From NCBI RefSeq assembly GCF_020497125.1, contig NC_059079.1, positions 14,651,553-14,715,552 on the forward strand: DNA of 64,000 bases. The letters are read 5' to 3'. Below are positions 56,600-64,000 of the stretch, one piece after another. The position numbers and the translations under genes are program-made. How positions within the stretch are numbered: the stretch's first letter is position 1; every line of letters starts with the position of its first letter. A model generated the notes under the pieces. The model saw nothing but the letters and a program-made list of their open reading frames with translations. It was not told where the DNA came from and made no database searches. This DNA is from Mauremys mutica. Taxonomy: Eukaryota; Chordata; Testudines; Geoemydidae.

Positions 56600-57215
56600 G
56601 ATTTCGGTAGAACCCATCCTTCCTGTATAGGCTCCTCCTTTCCCAAAAGGTTCCCTAGTTCCTAATAAACCTAAAACCCTCCTCCCTACACCATTGCTTC
56701 ATCCATGCATTGAGAGCCTGCAGTTCTGCCTAATTGGCCCTGCATGTAGAACTGGAAGCATTTCAGAGAATGCCAACATGGACGTCCTGGACTTTAATCT
56801 CTTTCCAAGCAACCTACATTTGCCCTCCAGCACCTCTATCTTTCCTTATGTCCTAGGTACCTACATGTACCAAAACCACCGGCTCCTCCCTAGCACTGCA
56901 CATGAGTCTGCCTAGATGTCTGAAGAGATCCACAAACTTTGTAGCCAGTAGGCAATTCACCCTGCTGTTCTCCCAGTCATCACACACAGAGTTATCTATA
57001 CAAAGCAACAGAGAGTCCTATGGCACCTTTAACACTAACAGATGTATTGGAGCATAAGCTTTTGAGGTGAATTCACCCTCGAAAGTTTATGCTCCAATAC
57101 ATCTGTTGGTCTTAAAGGTGCCACAGGACTCTCTGTTGCTTTTTACAGATCCAGACTAACACGGCTACCCCTCCGATACTTGGCAGTTATCTATATGTCT
57201 AATGATCGAATCCCC
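56600..57215 (-). pseudogene. CR1 ORF1 SGNH/GDSL esterase-like domain, broken
   Basis: On the minus strand the frame gives VMGDSIIRHIDN (GDS block, catalytic Ser; codons 57207-57215). The nested repeat at 57001-57184 comes next, then SVCDDWENSRVNCLLATKF and EEPVVLVHVGT. A stop stands where the Asn of GTND is expected (codons at 56850-56861), followed by LQALNAWMKQWCREEGFRFI, and finally LYRKDGFY near 56607, where the usual DGxH His is Tyr. ORF1-encoded esterases are known in CR1-type elements. Here the Ser block is intact, but Asn and His positions are lost, so it would be inactive even without the insertion. Confidence 0.8.
57001..57184 (-). repeat. Retroposed repeat with inverted internal duplication and 11-bp target duplication
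   Basis: AGTTATCTATA flanks it exactly (56990-57000 and 57185-57195). The insert holds two copies of a ~60-bp block in opposite orientation (57002-57062 and 57081-57144), then TCCAGACTAACACGGCTACC and CCTCCGATACTT. The long target duplication indicates LINE-type retroposition rather than hAT transposition. The inverted duplicate could come from twin priming or a template switch. The same family is seen at 10404-10446. Confidence 0.8.
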
Positions 57216-57440
57216 CATTACTATTACTTGTCTCTCCCTAATAACTAGGATTCCCTCCCTTGGAGAAGTGCAAGAGGATACCATGACATCTTCTGGAAGG
57301 GTGGGTCTCAATTATGGGATCATTTCCCTTCGCTTCAGTTTGATGTTCTCCTTCCTCAAGACTTTCATCCTTCCCAATAGCACAGAGGCTGTCAGACCAG
57401 GGGTGGGACCTCTCTAATGTATCCCAGAAAGTGTATCCCA

Positions 57441-58690
57441 CCTATGTTCCCAGATTTATTACCTGGCAGGCAGTTGTATTAAAATGCATTTTGTTGGATT
57501 GGAACCATATAAACAGGTGATTTAGATCACTCTAACGATAAACTGTCCTCTCTTTATTTACTATATCACCAATCTTTGTGTCATCTGCAAACTTTAACGG
57601 CAAAGATTTTACATCATCAGCTAGATTGTTGATAAAAATATTAGATAATGTTGGCCCAATAACTGATCTCTGGGGAATCCCACTAGAAACAGCTTCATAC
57701 ATTGATAACTTCCCATTAACAATTACGTTTTCTGATCTGTCTATAAACCATTTTAATCCATCTTGTATGTATGCTGTTAATGCCATCTAATGCAAGTTTT
57801 TAATCAAAGTGTCAGGATGTGCTAAGTCAAATGCCTTAGAGAAATCCAAGTATACAATACCAGCACAGTTACCTTATTAACAAGGCCTGTAATCCTTTCA
57901 GAAAAAGACAATGGGTTGGTTTGATGAGACTTACCTTCCAGGAAACCATGCTGACTGGAATTAATTATATGTTTCGTTTCTAATTCTTTCTTTGAGTCTT
58001 GAAGAAATTATTTTACACGGGATCGATGTCAGGCTAACCAGTTTATAGTTCTTTGGGTCATTCTTTTTAGATATTGGAGCTCCACTGCCAGTCCTCCAAT
58101 CCATTGGATTTTCCCAGTTTTCCAAGATTTGTTAAAGATTAACTTTAGTGGCTCAGAGCACTCGTCAACTAGTTCATTTAAGGCTTCTGGGTGCAAGTTA
58201 TCTGGGCCCGTTGATTTGAAAATGTTTAATTTTAGCAGATTCCATTTCACATCCTCTTTTGTTGCAGATAGTAAACTTTCTGTTCTATCCTCAGCATCGT
58301 ATGGGATGGACACATCCTCCTGCTTTGTTCCAAATACAGAACAGAAATATCTTTTGAACACTTCTGCCTTTTCTACATCACTATTTACAATTGTACCATC
58401 TGCATCTAGCAGCGGACCTATGCCTAAACCAAGGGTTTTTTTGGTTCCTAATATGTTTTTTCCTAATATGTTTCCTTATTGTCTTTAACCGTATAGGGCA
58501 TTGATATCTGATTGATTCCTTTAGCTTCCCTTATCACTTACATTTTTTTAAATTTGTAACTTATAGTCATTGACATTTACTTCCTCATTTGTCCATCCTT
58601 TATATATTGATTTCTTATGTTTTTATTGCTACCACTGTAGAAGTAATAATAATAATAATAATCAGAAAATCATTTGCTAGTGTTTTGTTC
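57441..58690 (-). mobile_element. Older CR1, 5' part (ORF2 middle and reverse transcriptase)
   Basis: From 58690 down, the minus strand holds the linker of ORF2 and the first half of the RT. Frame 58361-58029 has VFKRYFCSVFGTKQED, LLKLNIFKSTGPDNLHPEAL and CSEPLKLIFNKSWKTG. Pieces in other frames follow with KKNDPKNYKLVSLTSIP and VYLDFSKAFD. Frame 57786-57532 has DGLKWFIDRSENVIVNG, SSGIPQRSVIGPTLSNIFIN and LPLKFADDTKIGD. A last piece reads SNKMHFNTTACQVINLGT and stops near 57450. The next expected residues are found at about 54248, across the younger CR1. Frameshifts are common, as expected of an older copy. Confidence 0.88.
58648..58665. repeat. (AAT)n microsatellite
   Basis: AATAATAATAATAATAAT, six units, within the older CR1. 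Confidence 0.85.
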
Positions 58691-59739
58691 TAAATATCTG
58701 TATGGTAGGGCTTCCATCACGTCTCTTTGGAAATGGACCTGTGACAAATCTTTTGTAAATTGGAAAACCAGTTAAGCTTTTGGGTGGGCTTTTATCACTG
58801 GAAATGTTAAATAAAACAGCTTCTTCGGTACAAAGGACAACTTCTTATGCCTCGGTCCCTAAAATTAGGGTCTGGTAAAGCTACATTTAGGCATCCAATT
58901 AAATGCTATGATTTTCAAAAGTGCCGAGTACCTGTAGCTCTCACTGTGTGAAAACCAGGCCCCATATTTGAGTGCCTAAATACAGATTTTGGTGCCTAAT
59001 TTTAGGCACCGACGTTTGAAAGCTTTAAAGTTCTGGTTCATGTGAAGTCCCTTTTAAACTGAATCCTGCAGTAGCACCTAGACCAAGCAGGGAAGAACAG
59101 GATGCCAAAAGAACAGGATGACAGCATAGAACTTCCTAGAACACCTTTACACGTCCCCACATTACAAAGACATACTGGTACCTAGCAGTGATTAAACGAC
59201 TGTATACAAACTACTGTCCAATGAGTAATGTTTCCACTTATAGGTCCTTAATAATATTGTATTAATATGAATGCAACAATACAATGGAGAGAATACATTA
59301 ATTAAGTGCTAGTCAACATGATTTTAACACAAAATATTAAATTGGGCATAATTACAATACAAAATGCTTAATATGTTGTGATTAATTTGTTCTCTGTGTG
59401 TTTACATATTTATAGTTAATTAAAATTACTTGCACCATAAAGAATTCATCAGAAGTCCACTCCAGTGCAAAGCATAACAGGTGGAGCCCATGTTCTTGTA
59501 ATTTAAATGATCCTAGGGATGAGTTTTTAATTTGTCATAAATAGTTTATGCTGCATCCTTTATTCCTGTATTATTCATTTTCCAGTTAAATCCAAGGCCA
59601 GTGGTGCCTTCGAGGAAGAGATTAAGGACAGACATAAGGAAGGAAATATATTCCTTACCTCACCATCCAGACTTCTTCTGGAAAGCATGAAAGGAAACTC
59701 CTGTAAATTGATAGCCTTTGGGAGGGGTTAGAGCTGGGT
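58691..59739. other. Unrecognised; partial MITE-like words at 58865-59030
   Basis: TTTAGGCATCC, GATTTTCAAAAGTGCC and GGTGCCTAATTTTAGGCACC resemble the GGGCCAGATTTT MITE interior, but termini were not found. Otherwise nothing is recognised. Confidence 0.35.
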
Positions 59740-60160
59740 GGGAAAAATGGTTTTCCCATTCAGAATAATTTTCAAGATTGTGAATATTTTTCCCCATTTT
59801 AAATCAGGACAAAAAAATTCCCAAAAAATTTTGTGAACCAAAAAAGTTTTAACTTCAGGTCTCTATGGAAACATTCCATTTCAAAATGATTGAAATGTTT
59901 TATTTCAAACGGAACCATTTTTTAATTTAATTTTTTACTGTAAATTACATTTTGAAATCAAAAGTTCTTTCAAACAAAAAAAATCAGAACTTTTCATTTT
60001 GAAAATGTTGACATGGGAAGTTCTTGACAACTTGGAACTCTTTTTTTAAATGGTAAATTCATTAAAACCAAGCCCTTCCCACAAAAAGTTTCAATTTTAA
60101 CGAATCAGCATTTTTCAATGAAAAAATGTTTAATTGAAAAATTCCCAAATGTCTCTACGC
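59740..60160. repeat. AT-rich GAAAATT-type interspersed repeat
   Basis: It is dense with AAAATT, TTTTCA, GAAAAATT and their complements, for example CATTTCAAAATGATTGAAATG and TTTCAATGAAAAAATG, so both strands look alike. It resembles 28490-28640 and a turtle repeat of similar composition. Boundaries are approximate. Confidence 0.45.
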
Positions 60161-63012
60161 AAGGCACATTCCCTGAATTAAGAAACATTTTTAATCTATG
60201 GCTCTTTTACTCCCAACATATTTTAAATCTCTCCATTTTTGCACTGCCTACAAGAGAACGTGCACGTAGTACTTCCTGATGAATATCCACCTTGCCGAGA
60301 AATAGATGCAGTATCTACATCAGCTAGTCTAATGTTAACTTCTATTTTTAATCTTAAGAAGCATCTTGACAAAAGCACATTACATGCCCATGATCCAAGC
60401 TCAGTGCAATCAATGGGATGTTTTCTATTAATTTCAAAGGGCTTTAGATCAGCACCTGAAAAAATATAAAGGCAGAAAAACTAATGTGGAACCACAAGTG
60501 GTTTGGTTCAGGTAAGCCCAGTATAGTTTGGCTCCTTTAAACATGAAACTCTTTCAAACTTACCGATCCTTTCCCTGCTTCTTTCCCCATCCTCTCCAGA
60601 CCCTTCCCTTTCCCCCAGTCTGATAAGAGATAGTTCTCCAGATGACCAAGGGGCCAGTCTCTTCACCATGTTCCTCTCTCAATAAGCTCACCTACCATCA
60701 TGGAGTGTGTCAGCAAGTCTGTCACAGCTGAGCCACTTTAGAGCATCCTAGCAAATTAATTAATAAAATAAAAAAACCAGAATTGCGTTCCCATTATTCT
60801 GAAACTTCTCCTGGTCAACCAGATGCACATGCCTACTGTGTGATCTTCCACAGAGGAACTGACAAGAACAGAGTCCACAATTATTAACCTTTCCACATGT
60901 TTCCATAGTTTATTGTGACAAGACAATGCAATAAACTTGAAGGTAATCAAAAAGCAATTTCGTAGTAGTAAGCTTAAAATGACAAACCTTTTCTTTTCTA
61001 AATAAATCACCATTATTTCTTCATGGTTCCCACTTGACAAGTGTGTTTCCTTAGTAACAGAGTGCTTAAACAGAGTCTGTGTGTGAACATTATCCCTTTA
61101 GCCATAATTGTGAAAGAGGAGACAATTGGACAAAAAGTGGTCCCCCCCCTTTCATCGGACTGTGATTTAAAATGTTTATCAATCAGATAATCTTAGAAGA
61201 CAAGGAGTGATTTTTTGCACCACACGTGCACTAGTCCCCTGCATTCCATTTGTGCATTTAGTGGTGCTGATGGACTCTAAGGGGTCCCAGACTCCATACC
61301 TACACTAAATTTAACACTCTCTGATGTTTGTTCAATAGCTCAGCTAATGTTAAGGTCAGCTGTCTTATAAATTATTGAACAGATTAACAGTGTTAGGGCT
61401 ACAGTATAAATAAAGGATGTGCGCTAGACAAAGACATACAATGTGTCTGGCTCAAAGACAAAAGACTGAACAGACAGAAGGAAAGGTTAATTCGCGGTGG
61501 ATACATGTGGGGCGCTTCTGCTCTATTTTATTCTGTAATTCAGTGACTACAGCAGCTTTGCTACTGTGTTTGGCTCTGGATACCTAGGATCCAATGCTGC
61601 ACAGTGCTGAGCACTCTCAACTCGCATTTAGGATCAGTCTGATACACAAGTAAATGCAACCCCTTCTTGTTATCTACACTCAGTGGGCTCCTGGTTCCAT
61701 TCCATCCCACATCAACATGTTAATGGCATCCCTTCACTGTACTGCCGATCTGTGCATTTATTCCTTTATCGTGTATTCATTTGACAGGGACACAACTTTT
61801 CCACCAACAGCATAAATTGGTACAGGGCAGATTAGACCCTTTAAAAAATCAGTCTTTCAACTGATCTTCTAATATTCGCCTCCTCTTCAACTGCTGAATT
61901 TCAAATCTTTATTGGAGATCTGTATAAGAAGGACATCAGCACAGGAGTGCCATGCGGAGCAAGCATGTCGATTACTTGTTTAGATCGGATATTGGGGAAG
62001 TCAGTTTTTCTTTACTCTGATGTTGACACACCAGTATCTGACTTTAGTGCTCATGAAAGGTATCAAATTGACGTCCCGACAGAGTCCTCTGTTTAGTCAC
62101 AGAACACGTATAGCCTGGGCAGCAGTAGGGCTGGCTTGGCTACTATGTCACTATCATGCCTCCACCCTCAACTGATCAGAGCAGTGGGTGAGGGCAGTTT
62201 GACTTCAGTGGTCCAGCCAGTCCTTAGCCTCTCTACTGAGGCTGCTAGAAAATGGGCCACTTGAGGTATTGTCTGTGATGTGCTCTGACCTGCTGGGAAC
62301 TGGGCTGAGTCTGGCCAGCTCATTTCACACAGGATACCAAAGAGCCATCAGCTAGCAACAACCTTCAGTCACTACCAACCTGGGGTGGTTTAAACTAATG
62401 ACCTACCGTCAAATCCTGGCTCCTCTGAAGTCAATAGGAGTTTTGCCATTGACTTCAATGGGACCAGAATTTCACCTCCAGATTTGAAAAGCCCATCCAT
62501 ATTGCCCATCCACAGCATCAAGTTTAGCCAGAACCACATGGAGGATTAAACATGCAAATGAAGTGAAAAAAATGGAGTTTTGGAGGTAAAACAATAACAT
62601 GCACTGGTAATGAGACCCATTCCTTTAATCCTGGAAATTAAGCTGTCTTTCCTTTTAATATTCTGAAATATATAACTTGCTAAATATGAATTACAAGCTT
62701 AATAACATATTTGCCCAAACATTCTTGGATGAACTATCAGTTTGGAAGAGGCACCAGATTAAATTTATCAGAAAACATGTTGCAGAGTAATTTAGAAAAT
62801 ATTAAAATGTCAAACTCTCTCCAATCCTTTCTGTGAAGTGCAGGAGAAGATATTGTTGTTCAACTCAATAATTCCATAGCATGTTTTTCCCCCTTGCCTT
62901 CCTCCCCATATTCTCTTCTCTTATAATTGTCTTTTGCTACAGGAGAGAAGCAAACTGATCCAGTATTAAACATTTTCTGCTGAAGTGCTGAGTCCTTTGT
63001 CTTTACTCTAAC
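60161..63012. other. Unrecognised sequence
   Basis: No gene or family repeat is recognised in about 2.8 kb. The frames at 60239-60469 (plus) and 60756-61040 (minus) have no domain. Confidence 0.35.
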
Positions 63013-63190
63013 CTGGTCTGAAGAGATTTAAGAAGCCATAGATGACTTCTCCCCAAATATAGCCTCCATCGTCCCAAAAAATGGGCACTCCCCCAAGGAT
63101 TAAATTTGGTTCCCCTTCCTGTCTGATACACGCAAAAGGGGTTGCACAAGACTTAAGGGAGAGTAGACTCTGCCCATCAATCTTTGGCAC
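63013..63190 (-). other. Exon-like open segment of 178 nt
   Basis: On the minus strand TTTTTACATTTTAG precedes the segment and GTTAGA follows after ACCAG, so both splice-type signals are present. One frame is open through the whole segment and meets a TAG immediately after the putative 5' splice site, as often seen with true exons. It would encode about 59 residues, with GQSLLSLKSCATPFACIRQE, GEPNLILGGVPIFWDDGG and YIWGEVIYGFLNLFRP stretches. I do not recognise the family. The composition (Gly, Trp, aromatic residues) is not that of low-complexity AT-rich DNA. Alternatives are an unrecognised repeat or a pseudogene exon. Confidence 0.25.
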
Positions 63191-63624
63191 CTAAAATGTA
63201 AAAAGTTTGCCTGTGAGGAAATAGCACACGCTACATTAGAGGGTTAAATTAGAAAAATGGATCTGCAAAAAAATGTACTGTTTGTGCCAACTTCAAGAGC
63301 TGCAGTGCAGATCTGTGCATTCACTTCTGGCAATTTGCATGAGCAATAATCAAATGAAAAAAAGGATGAACCTGCAAGAATGACATTTCCCTCTGCATTT
63401 AAGAAACCAAGTGCACAAGCTATTTCCTACCATTTTTCTTAAGATTGTGTTCAGTTTGTCATAGCCCTCGATGTCTGCAAACACTGTGAAATTAACAGTT
63501 TACCTGCCATTTAGACTGCTTTGTTATTAATAAGTAGCACATCGGTCTGGTTTGCAATGTATATGTATTGTTAGAATGGAAAAGGTTATTCTTGTGACTA
63601 AAAAAATACAACTAGGAATCACAC
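63191..63624. other. Unrecognised sequence
   Basis: Nothing supported. Confidence 0.3.
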
Positions 63625-63810
63625 ATTCTGGACTATATTCCTGGCTCTGCCCCAGACTTCCTGTGTGACCTTTGGCAGGTCACCTAACCTATCTAAGTTT
63701 CCTCTCATTTGTAAATCACGAATATTTATACTAAAGTACATCTTGGGGCAGTGTGAGAACTGATTCACTAATGCATATAAAAAGTACTGGAAACCAGAGA
63801 GAAGACTCTT
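63625..63810 (+). repeat. MIR-type SINE
   Basis: CATTCTGGACTATATTCCTGG, CTCTGCCCCAGACTTCCTGT, GTGACCTTTGGCAGGTCACC, TAACCTATCTAAGTTTCC and CTCATTTGTAAATCACG follow the MIR order. The 3' part (CTTGGGGCAGTGTGAGAACTG, ACTAATGCATATAAAAAGTAC) is diverged. Confidence 0.65.
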
Positions 63811-64000
63811 CACACCTGCAAAGTGTATTATAAATTCATTTTAAGGCAGCAGAATGTAATCCATGTTAGAATTTTGACCAGTACACCAGGAATTTACAAC
63901 TACGATAGCATACCCAGGACCTTAATTTTACATACATAGCATGCTCCACAGTACTATATATTAGGATATTGGGTCTCTACTGACTCTGAGCCCTGGTCTA
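63811..64000. other. Window end, unrecognised
   Basis: Nothing supported. Confidence 0.3.

Larger units (their letters stand above)
54251..57440 (-). mobile_element. Younger CR1 inserted into the older CR1
   Basis: Read from 57440 down, the element contains the end of ORF1 with an SGNH/GDSL esterase-like domain (57215-56600), the APE endonuclease start of ORF2 (56290-55820), a deletion of the APE-RT linker, the reverse transcriptase (55497-54829), then the ORF2 C-terminus and 3' UTR. It ends at about 54254, where the plus strand shows GAGAATGGCCACACTGGGTC, the antisense 3' end of this subfamily. CR1 elements copy themselves by target-primed reverse transcription. This copy is 5'-truncated in ORF1, has stops in ORF1, and carries two nested short repeats (55504-55818 and 57001-57184), so it is inactive. 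It has the same orientation as its host CR1. Confidence 0.9.

Noticed and set aside
1..64000. CRISPR array, prokaryotic operons, phage or plasmid features
   Set aside because: No regularly spaced direct repeats, no ribosome-binding-site-led gene series. Codon-free, repeat-rich vertebrate sequence throughout.

Overview
The window looks like non-coding vertebrate DNA, most likely from a turtle or a close reptilian relative. I infer this from the repeats: many CR1 LINE tails ending in ATTCTATG-like octamers, CR1 ORF2 and ORF1 remnants, MIR/L2-type SINE and LINE tails, GC-rich fold-back hAT-type elements, and several LTR-like units beginning TGTGA or TGTCA and ending TCACA. I see no intact host protein-coding gene, no rRNA or tRNA gene, no CRISPR array and no prokaryotic operon structure. 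The six-frame open frames are short. All are chance frames or parts of transposons, apart from two weak exon-like candidates on the minus strand.

Layout. 1-12 kb: mostly unrecognised sequence with exon-like segments at 1216-1393, a terminal-inverted-repeat element at 1838-2336, LTR-like units at 3400-4079 and 6291-6927, L2-type tails, and a tandem 256-bp unit at 10855-11370. 12-16 kb: a CR1 graveyard in both orientations, with a degenerate C2H2 zinc-finger pseudogene at 12870-13175 (minus). 16-23 kb: a MIR-type SINE split by a MITE, a solo LTR with perfect 5-bp target duplication (18220-19279), a fold-back hAT MITE with perfect 8-bp duplication (20840-21171), and a palindromic MITE (22851-23087). 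23-41 kb: sparse old SINEs, MITEs, one L2-type LINE fragment and an LTR-like unit. 41.6-46.9 kb: three LTR-family insertions, one probably carrying a nested GC-rich DNA element and one (46112-46860) a clear solo LTR. 53.0-58.7 kb: the most structured part, a CR1 inserted inside an older CR1 in the same orientation, with two further short repeats nested in the younger copy. 58.7-64 kb: mostly unrecognised, with an AT-rich repeat, one exon-like open segment (63013-63190, minus) and a MIR-type SINE.

There is no gene system working together here. The window is best read as a stratified record of mobile-element insertions in an intergenic or intronic region. Family names rest on motif recognition and remembered consensus features, not on a database search.
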